The notes below the pieces were generated by a model. The model saw nothing but the letters and a program-made list of their open reading frames with translations. It did no database searches and was not told the DNA's origin. Source: Eutrigla gurnardus (taxonomy: Eukaryota > Chordata > Actinopteri > Perciformes > Triglidae). From it: a stretch of DNA of 64,000 bases. Each line of letters starts with the position of its first letter. The stretch's first letter is position 1. The translations under genes were made by a program, and so were the position numbers. The stretch is taken from the NCBI GenBank assembly GCA_963514095.1, contig OY741275.1:28250148-28314147 (forward strand), given 5' to 3'. Below, one piece after another: positions 25,401 to 40,400 of the stretch.

Positions 25401-28400
25401 TTTTATACGAATTTTTTTACGAATTTTTTTACGAATTTTTCGTTTCGTTGCAGAGGAGGAGGCGAGGTTCATCAAGAACCTCTCCAACGTGGAGGGCACA
25501 GAGACAGACAGCGTGAAGCTGATCTGTGAGGTGTCCAAACCCAGCGCTGATGTCACCTGGTACAAAGGAGACGAGGAGCTGCCGGAGGGAGGCCGCTATG
25601 ACCAGATAGTGGACGGGAAAAGGAGGATCCTCCTGATCCAGGACCTGAAGATGACTGACGCCGGAGAGTACAACTGCAGACTGAGTCCCAGCATCAAGAC
25701 CTCCGGGAATCTCAAGATTAACGGTAACCAAGGAAGATGGTGATTCAGGTTCTGATATTTCCTCAATGTGCTCTGAAGCTTCTAATAATAATTAGCAACA
25801 AACAGTGTAGTATTCACTTTTGAACAGAGATAAAGAGCTGCAATGTCCGTACAAACGGTTTAATTTTTTGAGTTTTGATTTGGTTGATATATTGTGTGTT
25901 AATTTATGAAAATAAAAACTCAGCTCGTCGCTGAAAAGCTGCCAGGTGATGAAGAATTTAAACGCGCGTGAATAAGAAAATAACTGCTGGGCACTGAAAT
26001 TCTACAGTAAGAGAAGACTGTAAGAAACAAATGTGTCATCCCAGGTATGACTAATTCATACAAAGGAATAATATAAAAATGAATGACAAACAGTATATAC
26101 TCAGTTTATTAGAAAAAGTCGACGCAAATATTCTGGAAATAATCTGTGTTTCTGGAAAATGTATTCAACTTTCTTGAGGTTGTTGTGAGTTGATTGTGGA
26201 TTTTCTTTAGTATAATTAAAATGACTTGGATAAAGTACCATGAACAAGATATATACCTGGTTACATACTGTTGAATGAAAAAAGTATATGACAATACAAA
26301 TGGAAAGAAAAATAGATTAATATAGTAGATGATATTTACATAAGAGAAATAATTACACATGACCTGAGACTAGAAGAACAACAAGCGGAAGGGAAATTGA
26401 GAAACGGACTTAGGACACAAAACGGACTGAACCGACAAAAGTGGGAAACACACACTATACCATATGAGATTTACTAAAGGTCCATTTTACCTGTAAATGT
26501 TTCAAAAATGTGAGCTGGAAGAAAGCATGAATGATTGTAGTCCTCTTTAGAACTTGGAGTTGTGGTGAACTTCTGCTCTTGTGGCCAAATTGAGTATATC
26601 AACAATAACAAAATGAATCACACAACAACAAAAATCACCTGACACATTTTTCTTCTTCTCACAGGTCAAAATAGTAGCTTAAAAAATAAATGAATTCGTA
26701 CCAGCTGTTCTTGAATTGTAAACACAGGAGATTTAGATCAGATTTTTTTTTCTTGCTGGCCTCTCAGTGCTTCCCTAGTTACGTTATGATCGCTTCATTA
26801 AACCTGCTGACCTCTGAGCTTTTGTGGTGCTTCCTGTATTCCAGAACTGGCCGCCGAGTTTATCTCCAGACCTCACAGCCAGGAAGTGTTGGAGGGGGAG
26901 AAGGCGGAGTTTACCTGCTCCGTCTCCAAGGAAACCTACGACGTCAAATGGCTGAGACACGACACTGAGCTGGAGGCGGGAGACAAATACCAGATGGTCA
27001 GCGATGGCAAGAGACGCTCGCTGGTCATCAACATCTGTGAGCTGAAAGACGAGGGCGGATACGTGGTCATGATCGGACCGACGAGAGCCAGCGCCGACCT
27101 CACTGTGCTTGGTAAGCCCGACCCACTCAGAGTAGAGGGATTGCGAGATATATTTGACCTGCATCGTACTGGTTCTGGGATTGTTTACATTTGGATTTTG
27201 CACCTTACTCATATGCTTTATTGTTGATTGTTTATTTTCACTACTACTTTTGTACAACCGCCTCTGTTGTGATAAATAAATAATAATACATTATCAAGAT
27301 TACTTTATAGAAACAGAAATGTCTTCTTGGTATCACTGAATGTTTGTGCGCTAAAGGTACCTTAAAAGTAAAACGCTGATTGAATGTAACATTCCTTCAA
27401 ATGTATTCAAACAAATACATCTTATTGCATTAAAACATTTAAATTAAATACTTTTTCTCAATTATTTTATTTAGTTAGTTCACGTTCTATCTTCAGTTTA
27501 TTTTCACTTATTGCTTAATATTTTATTCACTTCTTTTATATATTTTTCATTTTTAGCCCTGATCGAAACATTAAATGCTGGTCCATTTAATTATATTATT
27601 ATTAAAAAAACAATAATTGAACCTTAAAGAAACTCTTCATCATTTAGAAATAAATATAGTTTACATGTCATTTATTTATTATGGATCATATTTTTCTATT
27701 TAAGTTTAATTTAAGATCATTTTCAACATACAGTTTTTCCACAGAACATAATTTAATGAAAAACAATTCATTTTGGTTCGGTCATTTGGTCTAACATAAG
27801 TTCCATGTTTTTCTTTCTTGCTAACTAATTTTTATTTTAATAACTTCACTTGAACATCAACATATTCACCAAAGAAATTGAAATCATAAAAATGTGGAAA
27901 TGGCTTCATATTGTAGTTTAAGTTTAGCTTTTACCAAATACATTTCCTGAGCTTGAGCTCCTCTAGCAGTAATCTAACAGCTGAAATATCTCTGCTGTTT
28001 GTTTCCTGCAGAGAAACTGAAGATCATCACACCACTGAGGGACACGGAGGCCAAGGAAGGACAGGAAGTGGTCCTGAACTGTGAAGTGAACACAGAAGGA
28101 GCTAAAGCCAAGTGGCTGAAGGAGGAGGAAACAGTGTTTGAGAGCAGCAAGTACATGATGGTCCAGAGAGACAACGTGTTCTCCCTGAGGATCCGAGATG
28201 CCCAGAAAGGAGACGAGTCCAGCTACAGCATTAACTTGACAAATCAGAGAGGGGAACATGCCAAGAGCTCCTGCAACCTAACTGTCAAAGGTCAGCGATG
28301 CACAGTAACATTCTGAATGCACAATTTATTCTGTTTGTATTATTGTTTTCAAAACTGTTACCCTTTCAGTCATTCTCCATGTACTGACTGGTAGGAAGCT

Positions 28401-31400
28401 GAGTAGCACAACATTTTAATTGTCAGTGTCAGATTACCAAAACAAACTCCCCTTGTTAGCCTAGAGAATGAAAATGTCCATTCTGCTCCATAATACGGGT
28501 TCATTAACACATGATGGTGTGTTTCCTGTTCAGAGGAGAGTCTAAAGATCGTGGTTCCTCTTGAGGACATCGACACTCAGGAGAAGAAAACAATCAGCTT
28601 CTCCTGTAAGGTTAACAGGCCCAACGCCACTCTGAAGTGGATGAAGGCAGGTGAGGAGATCTCCCTTAACAAACGCCTCGTCTACCGAGTGGACAAAGAC
28701 AAGCACACACTGACCATCAAAGATTGCACGCTGGCCGACGAGGGCGAATACACTGTTGTGGCCGGAGACCAGAAGTCCACTGGCGAGCTGATCATCAGCG
28801 AGGCCCCCACAGACTTCAGCATGCATCTGAAGGACCAGACCATCACTGAGTTCCAGGATGCAGAGTTCACATGCAAGCTCACCAAAGAGAAAGCCGACGC
28901 CAAGTGGTACAGAAACGGACGTGAGATTAGAGAAGGACCCAGGTACCACTTTATGAACTCATATTGATGCACCAGACTCAGAACTTCACTTTTGTTTCAT
29001 GTTTGCAGCCTACATCAGTTTGCCATCGAATGAATGAAGCTATCTTTTAGGTAACTTAGGTTTTATTTTCCCAGATACACATTTGAAAAAGAAGGAAAGA
29101 TTTGCACGTTGCGTATCAAGGAGTGCAGACCTGATGATGAGTGTGAATACGCCTGTGGTGTGGATGACAAGAAATCCAGGGCCAGGCTCTTCGTTGACGG
29201 TGCGGTTCTTCACACTTTACAGTATAAACCTCTTCCTGTTTTGTTCCTGCTCTGGTTGACCCCCTGAGTGAATGTCCTTCTGTCCTGCAGAGACCCCGGT
29301 GGAGATCGTCAGACCTCCTCAGGACGCCTTTGAACCACCGGGCTCGGACATTGTGTTCGAGGTGGAGCTCAACAAGGACCGAGTGGAGGTGAAGTGGATG
29401 AGGAACAACATGACAGTCGTCCAGGGAGACAAGTACCAGATGATGAGCGAGGGTAAAATCCACAGACTGCAGGTCTGTGAAATCCGGCCCAGAGACCAGG
29501 GAGAGTACAGGATTGTGGCCAAAGACAAGGACGCCAGAGCCAAGCTGGAGCTGGCAGGTAAGAGCATCAAAACGCCGTCTCGTCACTGTGGGGGACAGTA
29601 GCTTTAAGACCAGTTGTAGTCCAATAACGGATCTGAATGTGAACTGGACTCTAGTATTAAAGAATGAATCCTGGCTCAGGGTCTAAATTAAGGGTTGATC
29701 AATTGATCAAATCCCCCAAACCTTTTTTCAGCTGAAAACTACCGTATCTGGGTATTAGAGCTTTTTATCTAAGCTACTAAAAAGTAGTTTGATGAAAAGT
29801 TTTATCATCAACATATCCCGTTCAATTACCCTGTGAATCACTTATGCTTATGCTAATAGCTAGCACACACATATCCAGCCTTGCATGTAAACTCAAGTTC
29901 AAAAATATGAGTAAAGGGTTAAAACTGTATTTTGCCTGTATAACAGCACTTACCTAACCATAATCATAACAGTAGTCAGCTTGCTAGTGATTAGCATTCA
30001 TGATTAGCATCAGTGCTAGGGAGCATAGAAAAATATCATAAAATAATATTCATGGATTGTAGCATGGATTTAGCATGCTAGCTAGTTAACTAGCCAGCTG
30101 CTAAATTCCTCTCAGATAATACTTCAATAACGCTGATTCCCCAGATTTCATAATTTTCTGATTGATTGATCTCCGAGAGAGAAATGCTCTGTATGATTGT
30201 AGCGTCTCTCTAAGGCCGTCTCCTCGCTCTTTCCTCCTGCAGCTGTGCCTCAGATAAAGACCACAGACCAGAGCTACATCACGGACGCCAGGAAGCCCAT
30301 CGCCATGGTGGTCCCCTACAGCGCCTACCCCCAGGCTGAGGCTGACTGGCTGTACGACAACCAGAGTCTGCCCAAAGACAACGTCTACACAGCGGTTGAC
30401 CACACAGAGTACCGGCTGAAGGACCCCACGAAGTCCAGCGAGGGTCGCTACAAGGTCGTCATCAAGAACAAACATGGGCAAGGAGAAGCCTTTATCAACC
30501 TGGTGGTCATCGGTGAGTACTTACCATGGCCCTGCTTCCATACCAACTTCCTAACCAAGAACCATCATGCATTTTTTTCCCCAGTAAATCTAACATTACC
30601 CCTGTATTGTGTCTGCTAGATGTCCCTGGACCCGTGAAGAACTTTCAGGTGATGGACACCGCTGATGGCGAGGTCAGCTTGGCCTGGGAGGAGCCTGAGA
30701 GCGATGGTGGCAGCAAGGTAATCGCCTACGTGGTGGAGAGACGCGACGTGAAGCGTAAGACCTGGACACTGGCCACAGACCATGCAGAGAGTCCAGAGTA
30801 CACAGTGACTGGCCTCCAGAAGGACTCCATGTACCTGTTCAGAGTCTGTGCCCGAAACCGCGTTGGCTGCGGACCCAATGTGGAGACCGACAAACCTGTA
30901 CAGCCAAAGAACAAGTTTGGTAAGAACCATCTGATTTTTGTTGGTCATTTGGATCATCATCATGGGAACTGATAAAGCATCCATTGATTCTTAGATGTTC
31001 CTGATGCTCCCCTGAACGTGATCGTTGGAAATGTCACCAAGTTCGGCTGCACTGTCTCTTGGGAGCCGCCTGAGTCCAACGGAGGCTCCCCGATCAACTC
31101 TTACATCATAGAGCTGCGTGACAGGACATCAGTAAAGTGGTCGCCTGTCCAGGTGACCAAAGCTGACGAGCTTAGCGGCATCATTAACGATGTCATCGAG
31201 AACAAAGAGTACATCTTCAGAGTCAAAGCTCAGAACAAAGCTGGCGAGGGGAAGCCCAGCGCCGCCTCACAGCCCATCAAGATCATGGATCCCATCGGCA
31301 AGTTGGAACTCATCTCGCTTTACAGTCCGCTAAGAAGCTTGAACATGAATTAACCCAGAATGCTCTTTCTTGCCCTGCAGAGCCTCCAAGTCCCCCTCAG

Positions 31401-34400
31401 AACCTGGTCTGGCAGGACCAGAACAAGAGCTCAGTGCAGCTCAGCTGGGAAACTCCTCTGAAGAACGGAGGCAGCATGATCACCGGCTATATCATCGAGC
31501 GCTGCGAGGAAGGAACTGACAAGTGGCTCCGCTGCAACGCTCGCCTCTGCCCAGACCTCGTCTACAAGGTAGGAAACCGCTCTGCTGCTGCGCCGGAACC
31601 TCCTCTGGACTTCAAAGTAAAAGTCCTACAGCTGCTGATTCACAGTAAAAGTCCTCCAGCTGTTGACTTCACAGTTATTCTTCTCATGGCTACTTTACAT
31701 TAAGTATATAGTGTCTTCAGGTTGACCTTTATTTTATTTGAGCACTGTAACTTTTAATTTCAGGTATCTGGTCTGAAATTCGGAACCAAGTACAACTACA
31801 AAGTGTTTGCTGAAAACGCAGCCGGGGTCTCTGACCCGTCCAATATCATCGGACCTCTGCTGGCAGACGACACACATGGTGAGACACAATGGTTTTACTC
31901 TTTTTTATTATAGAAATTATAGTAATATAATATTTATTATTAAATAGGAAACATTAACTTTCTCAGGGAAATTGTGTGAATGGTACCAAAATGTAATACA
32001 TACAACTCTTGTTCTTTGGGAGAAGAAGCAAACCTATAACTGCAGATAGATGAGGCTGGAAATCCATAGAAATTGGAAATAAATAGAAATTTAGTGAAAG
32101 CAGATTTAACAATTTCTGCCTCTCTCTTTCCTCTGCAGTCGGTCCAACCTTCGACCTAAGCGCTTTCAAAGATGGCCTGGAGGTGATCGTCCCTCAGCCT
32201 CTCACCATTAGAGTCCCCATCACTGGATACCCGACCCCCAAGGCCAAGTGGGCCTTTGGAGAGAAGGAGCTGAGCACGGCAGACGAACGCATCAGCCTGA
32301 CGACCAAGTCAATGTTCACAGAACTGATCATCATGCCAAGCGTCCGCCCAGACAGAGGCACCTACACCCTGCAGCTGGAAAACAACGTCACATCTGTCAC
32401 TGGAGAGATTGAAGTCAACGTTATTGGTACGCCACCAAAATCTGGTTTCCTTTCAGTTGATCTGAAGCAGTTTGTCATTACTAACATACATTCTGTTTGT
32501 GTCTTCCAGCGGCGCCCAGTGCTCCCAAGGACTTCAAGGTCCTGGAGGTAACCCGGCAGCATGTCCACCTGAGCTGGGAGGTTCCAGAGCATGACGGAGG
32601 AAGTCCCCTTACTGGCTACCAGGTGGAGAAGCGGGATGTGTCACGCAAGACCTGGGTCAAGGTACGACATCAACATTTGACTTCCACAATGTGTAATACG
32701 TCAACACAGTCCCACGGCAGTTCAGGAACCAGTCAAAACATTTAATCATTTGGTTTCAAGGTGAGCGACATGAAAGTTAGGTTGAGACAACAAAACGACA
32801 CAACCAACGTTAGCTTTAGATAACAAAACCAACGTTAGCTTTAGACAACAAAACCAACGTTAGCTTTAAATGACAAAACCAACGATAGATTTAGACAACA
32901 AAACCAACGTTAGCTTTAAATGACAAAACCAACGTTAGCTTTAAATGACAAAACCAACGTTAGATTTAGACAACAAAACCAACGTTAGCTTTAGACAACA
33001 AAACCAACGATAGATTTAGACAACAAAACCAACGTTAGCTTTAGACAACAAAACCAACGTTAGCTTTAGACAACAAAACCAACGTTAGCTTTAGATAACA
33101 AAACCAACGATAGATTTAGACAACAAAACCAACGTTAGCTTTAAATGACAAAACCAACGTTAGCTTTAAATGACAAAACCAACGATAGATTTAGACAACA
33201 AAACCAACGTTAGCTTTAGATAACAAAACCAATGTTAGCTTTAAATGACAAAACCAACGATAGATTTAGACAACAAAACCAACGTTAGCTTTAGATAACA
33301 AAACCAACGATAGATTTAGACAACAAAACCAACGTTAGCTTTAGATAACAAAACCAACGTTAGCTTTAGATAACAAAACCAATGATAGATTTAGACAACA
33401 AAACCAACATTAGCTTTAGATAACAAAACCAACGTTAGCTTTAGATAACAAAACCAACGTTAGCTTCAGACAACTAAACCGCTTAGCTAGTTCATGAAAG
33501 CCGTCACCAACGCCTCTCGTCTCAACAACACTTGTGGTGTGCAACAGGTCGGGTGGTCTAAGTCCTGTGTTGGTGGAGCCCCCACCATCAGTAGTTTTCC
33601 TCAGTATTTAAAGCTCTAGTCTACGATTTGAAAGGTTTGAAAAAAGCATCCACACACACACGCTCGTATCTTTCTCCCCTCGCAGCCTCCCACCTCCCTC
33701 TTATTTTACAAAAATAGTTCACCGAAACGTGTTTCTGAAAACATTTTAGGGGAGAAATAAGCTATGCAGTTGCTGAATCTGTCTTTATTTTAGATTGACA
33801 ACGGTCAGTTTGAAAGATTTCCGAGAGCTTGCGGGAGGCGGCACCGTCTCTCGAAACTCGCTGCACTGCGACGCCATTGCCCTGCTTCTTACATGAACAA
33901 TGAATGGGAACATTCCCGCCGGGTATGAACTCAGACAGGACGGCGTTTAGTTTCCCGGTGTGTCCAGGACTTCCACAACATGTACAAAGCAATGCAAATG
34001 CAAATGCAGCGGGTGCCGGTCGGATTTCTCTCTCACCCCGACTGCAGTACGTTCCTGATCCCAAACTGCTCAGCGATCGCTCGCCACAATAACTTGGAGT
34101 CTGTCTTTCAGGTGATCACTGGTATCCAAGATCAGGAGTTCACAGTCACCGACGTGGTTGAAGGAAAGGAGTATCTGTTCAGGGTCACTGCCTGCAATAA
34201 GTGTGGTCCAGGAGAGCCGGCGTACATCGATGAGCCCGTCAACGTCTCCTCTCCTGCCAGTGAGTCCAACCAGGGATTAAAATGTCTCGAATGAGGAATT
34301 ATCTCAAATGTAATGTCTTAAACGTACCAAATATGGACATTGTTTCAACAGTAAATGTCTTGGTATCCTTAGTGTCTTTCTGTGAATATAACTTAATATA

Positions 34401-37400
34401 ATATTCCGGTCATTTACAGCATGTTTACAGCTTTGGTGTTACTCATAATAGGCAGAGGGTTTCCTTGTCTAATTTGTTATCACATAAGTTTGAAATGCAC
34501 TTTTATTCTGTAAAGTTAGTTTTCAGTTCTACAGAGTTCTGAGTTCTACAGAACCTTGTAACCCTTCCACTTTATTTCCCTGCAGCCATCCCTGACCCTC
34601 CAGAAAACCTCAGGTGGAGAGACAAGTCAGCCAGCGGCATCTTCCTGACCTGGGAGCCGCCAAAGTATGATGGCGGCACTGGTATCCGGGGCTACAATGT
34701 GGAGCGCTGCCAGAGAGGAAGTGATAAGTGGGAGCCCTGTGGGGACATGTTGCCTGAGCTGAAGTGCCAGGTTATGGGTCTGATCGAGGGCCAGTGGTAC
34801 GCCTACAGAGTCCGAGCCCTGAATCGACTCGGAGCCAGTCGGCCCTGCAAGGCCACCGATGAGATCCAGGCTGTAGATCCCAAAGGTAAACAAAATGAAT
34901 ACTTCATTTTTCATAATTAAATCTACATTACATCCACAATATATTTGAGCTCTACCACTTTCTGGAGTAGAGCTCCAGAGAAACACAAAACTGTAACAAA
35001 ATCTTCCAGATTTATGCCTTCAGGAAGACCCAAGAACAATACAATGAAGTAAAAAAGTAAAAGTAGAAGTAAACAAAACTCTTAGTTGATTACCAATAAA
35101 GAACACCAGAGGGGAGTTCTGCACAGAGAGACATGCTGGGAAATACACACTGATGTGTGGAGATACCTCATTCATGTTTTTTATAGGAATCAATAAGATA
35201 CAGTAACGTTAAACTTTCCTGTGAATTATCCTCTGAACTCTGGACTGATCTCTGGTTTTTACCATCCATTCAGAACCTCCAGAGATCCAGCTGGACGCCA
35301 AGCTGCTGGCGGGTCTGACCGCCAAAGCTGGCAGCAAGATCGAACTCCCTGCCGAGGTGACCGGTAAGCCCGAGCCCCGAGTGAAATGGACCAAGGCTGA
35401 CCTGGTCCTCAAACCAGACGACAGGGTGTCCATTGACACCAAACCAGGACACTCCACTGTCACCATCGCCAAGACCAAAAGAGATGACAGCTCCACCTAC
35501 ATCATCGAGGCCACCAACAGCAGCGGACGCGCCACTGCCACCGTCGACGTCAATATCCTCGGTAAGACCAGTTGACAATGGAGGAAAGGTTTCCATAATT
35601 ACTTTGTTAATTTCTAGTTAATTACATTTTATTTTCCTCACAAAGACAAGCCCGGTCCTCCAGCTGCCTTCGACATCTCTGAGATCACCAACGAGACCTG
35701 CTTTCTGGCCTGGAATCCTCCGCGTGACGACGGCGGCTCCAGAGTCACCAACTACATCATCGAGCGCCGAGCCGCTGACAGCGAGATCTGGCACCGGCTG
35801 TCCTCCACTGTTAAACAGACCACCTACAAAGCTGTGGGCCTGGTCAAGTTCAAGGAATACATCTTCAGAGTCTTCGCTGAGAACCAGTTCGGTGTTGGTC
35901 CACCAGCTGAACACCCATCCATCATCGCCAGATACCCCTTCGGTATGTCACCTGACCATAGAACTGAGGTTTAGCACATTATGTCCTTCATTTATATCTA
36001 CTAAGTCAAATTGTTGTGTCAGGCTTTTTCTTTAATTGTTCAGGCCTACTCAGGTCCAGGACTTTCTTGGTCAGGTAAAAAATGTTGCATCAGTACACCA
36101 CACGTCAGCTGGGACTTAACCCCCATCTTGTCCTCAGACACTCCTGGAGCTCCTTACAAGCTGGAGGCTTCAGACATCGCCAAGGATTCTGTGACCCTGG
36201 CCTGGTATGAGCCCGATGAGGATGGCGGAAGCCCCATCACCGGATACTGGGTGGAGCGATACGAGCCAGACCACGACAAGTGGATCAGATGCAACAAGCT
36301 GCCTATCAAAGACACCAACTACAGGTGAGTCTACCTGTCAGCAGTAAGTCTTCTTTCTACTGTCTCCAATACTTCTTTGTTTAATTTCAATGTGTTGATG
36401 TGATGCATTTCCCTCTGCAGAGTCAAAGGTCTTCCCACAAGGAAGAAGTATAAGTTCAGAGTCCTGGCCGAGAATCTGGCTGGAACTGGAAAACCTAGCA
36501 AGGAGACAGACCTGATCCTCATCAAGGATCCTATTGGTACAACATGACCCTTCTCCCTTTAGTGGAATATGAGCATCTAAAATCCTTTCCAAGCATTTAC
36601 AAACATCATTGTCTAACTCTTCCAGATCCTCCATGGCCTCCTGGTAAACCCACGGTAAAGGATGTGGCTAAGACTTCCTGCTTCCTGATGTGGACCAAAC
36701 CAGAGCATGATGGTGGAGCAAAGATAGAAAGCTACGTGATTGAAATGTTAAAGAGTGGTACCACAGACTGGATCCGCGTGGCAGAGAACATTAACATCCT
36801 GGAGCACTTCCTGAAGGGCCTGATGGAGAAACAGGAGTACTCGTTCAGGGTGCGAGCCATTAACGTGGCCGGAGAGAGCGAGCCCAGCGAGCCCAGCGAC
36901 CCAGTGCTCTGCAAAGAGAGACTCAGTAAGAAATATTGACATTTAGTCAAGGCAATGCTCTAGAACATGTAAATGTTTGAGAGCTGACATGAAAGAATCT
37001 TTGTTTTAATTCCCTCAGACCCTCCTTCCGCTCCTCGCTGGCTGGACGTTGTCAACATCAGCAGGAACAGTGCCGATCTGAAGTGGACGCAGCCTGAGCG
37101 CGATGGAGGCTCACCCATCACCAATTACATGGTGGAGAAGCGTGACGCCAGGCGCAAAGGCTGGCAAACTGTTGACACCACAGTCAAGGAGCTGAAGTAC
37201 ACAGTGACGCCACTCAACGAAGGATCGCTCTATGTGTTCCGTGTCGCTGCCGAGAATGCGGTCGGCGTTGGACCGTTCTGCGAGCTGGGGGACTCTGTGC
37301 TTGCCAAAGACACTTTCAGTAAGTTAGAGATCAGTCATATGGAGATCAAATCTTTTTATCAAGGGGAAGAATATAATATGCTCTATTTTTGTTCCAGCTA

Positions 37401-40400
37401 CCCCTGGGCCACCATACGCCCTCACCGTCAATGCTGTGACCAAGAGATATGTGGACCTGCAGTGGGAGGAGCCTAAAAATGATGGTGGCAGACCCATCCT
37501 CAAGTGGGTGTTCATCTAAATCTTTATTGGCAAGAGATTTAAAGTCCTGGGGAAGTCTGGAAAATGTATTGACAGTCTTTCAGGCATTTCTGATGATGGA
37601 TTAATACGTAGCTCTCTCACTGGTTTTTAGTCTGTTTCTTGTAGTCTCAAGATATTTGTCAGTTTTTCCATGAAGAAGATTTCTTCAACTATTCTCAACC
37701 TGTGTAGGGCAGCACTGTCTTTCCAGCAGCTTTTTACCTTCTGCTTAAAGTATTAAACCAAATTGAGAGAAGTACCGTACACCTCGTACACCATTTTGTT
37801 ACTGCTCTACAGGTATTCCCTTGAGAAGAAGGAGAGGCTGGGAACCCGCTGGGTGAAATGTGGGAAGACTTCAGGTCCAGACTGTAAGTACAGAGTGACG
37901 GACGTCATTGAAGGAACAGAGGTTCAGTTCCAAGTCAGTGCCGAGAACGAGGCTGGCATCGGCCATCCGAGTGAACCCACCGAGATCCTGACCATCGAGG
38001 ATCCAACAGGTTGGTCCAGTAACAAGGAAAGTAAGTTAAACAACTGAGCTAAAGAGAAAAGAGTCTTAACCAGTCCGTTTCTCCCCCTGCAGGTATTCCA
38101 TCACCCCCTATTGAGCTGCATGTGACTGGAGCCAGCCGCGACTTCCTGTCTATCGCCTGGAAGCCACCGCAAAGGGATGGGGGCTGCCCCATCACTGGCT
38201 ACCACATCGAGATGTGTGCTGCCGGGACAGAGAAGTGGATGAGGGTTAATTCACGTCCAGTGAAGGAGCTGAAGTACCGTGTGGAGGAGGGCGTGGTCCC
38301 CGAGAAGGAGTACATCCTGAGAGTGAGGGCCATCAACTCCGTCGGAGTTGGAGAGCCCTCCGACATCTCTGAGAACATCTTTGCCAAAGAGTCTGACTGT
38401 AAGTGCCTCTACTGAGCTTATGGCTGCCCTCTAAGTGTCATGTTTCCTCTGCAGGGTCCTAAAAAGTGTGTCTCTGTGTTTCCAGGTAACCCCACTTTGG
38501 ACTTCCAGACTCTGGACCTGGTTGTTGTGGAAACAGAGAAGCTGCACATCCCAGTTCCCTTCAGGGCCATCCCGTCGCCCAGGATCACCTGGCACAAGGA
38601 CGGCAAGGAGCTGAAGGCCGATGAACGCCTTGGCTTCAGGTCAGTGTGGCGCTCCATCTGTTCCAGGATCATTATGATGCACTAATTAAATCCTTTTTAT
38701 CAGCGAATATTTCCCATAAAGGAAATTCCATCCATGAATGGGTTTCACATTTATTTGTGGTGATATTTGTTGTTTATGATCTACAAACACATATTTACTT
38801 AAAGAGTAACTAAACCACCAAACCACTTTGTTCAGCTTAAACAATATGTATCTGGGTATTTATTGGTATTGTGATTCATTCAGGTCCAAATCTGGACATT
38901 TGAGTGCAAACAAGTCAAACTGAACAACTTAATGCTTCATCCATTCTCTGGTCCCAGTCTCATCCTATCAGCAAATAATAAGTCAACAACACTGATTCAG
39001 CAGGTTTAACACAGTTGTGATGGTTCAGTCGCTAAGTTTTTTACAGCTTCTAGAGATATTTTTTGAATATGCTTTTAGAGACACTTCAGCTAAAACTCTG
39101 ATTTAGTTACATGGTAATATCAATAATTAAACCATGTCTTGGTAGCCAAGTAGACATACATGTATAATATAACCACAATGTCCTGGGTTCGATTCCAGAC
39201 TTGGGACTGTCAGTTTGTCGTACCTGTCTCACTCTCCCCATTTAAATCATAAAATAAATAAAGAAATAATTCAATAAACAGCAGATGGTTTTTGGATTAA
39301 TCTCCAAATCGCTTGGTTTATAAAGTGTTCAAAATAATAAATAATGTCTTGGCTGCAGGAAGGAGTACACTTCCTGTCACCTGGAGGTTGACAGCAGCCT
39401 TCATGCTGATGCAGGACAGTACAAAGTGACACTGGAGAACAAACTGGGAGCCGCCAGTGCCACCATCAACGTCAAAGTCATCGGTACTCAATAACTCATG
39501 TCCAGCTGTCACATGATCATGTAGACATCAGTTCCCAGGATTAACACACCTCTTTGTCTTCAGGTCTCCCTGGTCAGTGTAAAGAAATCCTGGCCTCTGA
39601 GATCACAAAGAGCTCATGCAAAGTGTCCTGGGATCCTCCAGACTACGATGGCGGCAGTCCCGTTATTCACTATGTCCTGCAGGTCTGAGATGGAGGCATT
39701 GTTTTTATTTTTGAGGTGTAATAACAGTTTTATTTGTGAAATCAAGGTTGAAACTGTTTGTCTGTTTGTCCAGCGGCGTGAGGCCGGCAGGAGGACATAC
39801 GTCAACATGATGTCTGGAGAGAACAAGGTGAGCTGGATTGTCAAAGACCTCATCCCCAACGGAGAGTACTACTTCAGAGTCCAGGCCGTCAACAAGATTG
39901 GAGGAGGAGAGTTCATTGAGCTCCGCAACCCAGTCATTGCCGAGGACCAGAAACGTGAGACACTTCCTGTTTGATTTAATGCACTGCATTTTAAAGGGCC
40001 AGTCCATCAATTTGATGATGATTACAGGAATCAAGTCTAAAATCTCTTAAAGATTTTTTTATTCCTCTGATGAGACGTAAAACATCTTTTTTGTGTCCAA
40101 GAGATGTTTAACTGAAGTCCATCGCTCATCCTAGATCCTCCTGATCCGCCGGTGGACGTGGAGACCCACAACCCCACATCCAGCACCATCACCCTGACCT
40201 GGAAGCCTCCCATGTATGACGGTGGGGCCAAAATCATGGGCTACATCCTGGAGAAGCAGCAGAAGGGGGAGGACAAGTGGGAGAGGTGCAACGACTTCCT
40301 GGTTCCTGTCCTGTCCTACACGGTCAGAGGGCTGATAGAGGGCAAGAGCTACACCTTCAGAGTCAAGGCTGAAAATGCTGCCGGGGTCAGCGAGCCTTCA

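Noticed and set aside
32786..33480. CRISPR-like array of short direct repeats
   Set aside because: Units are contiguous with no unique spacers and lie in a vertebrate intron. The same holds for 54170-54985.
39133..39270. Functional tRNA gene suggested by the B box
   Set aside because: No cloverleaf can be formed; the A box is poor, and the tail matches a SINE layout.
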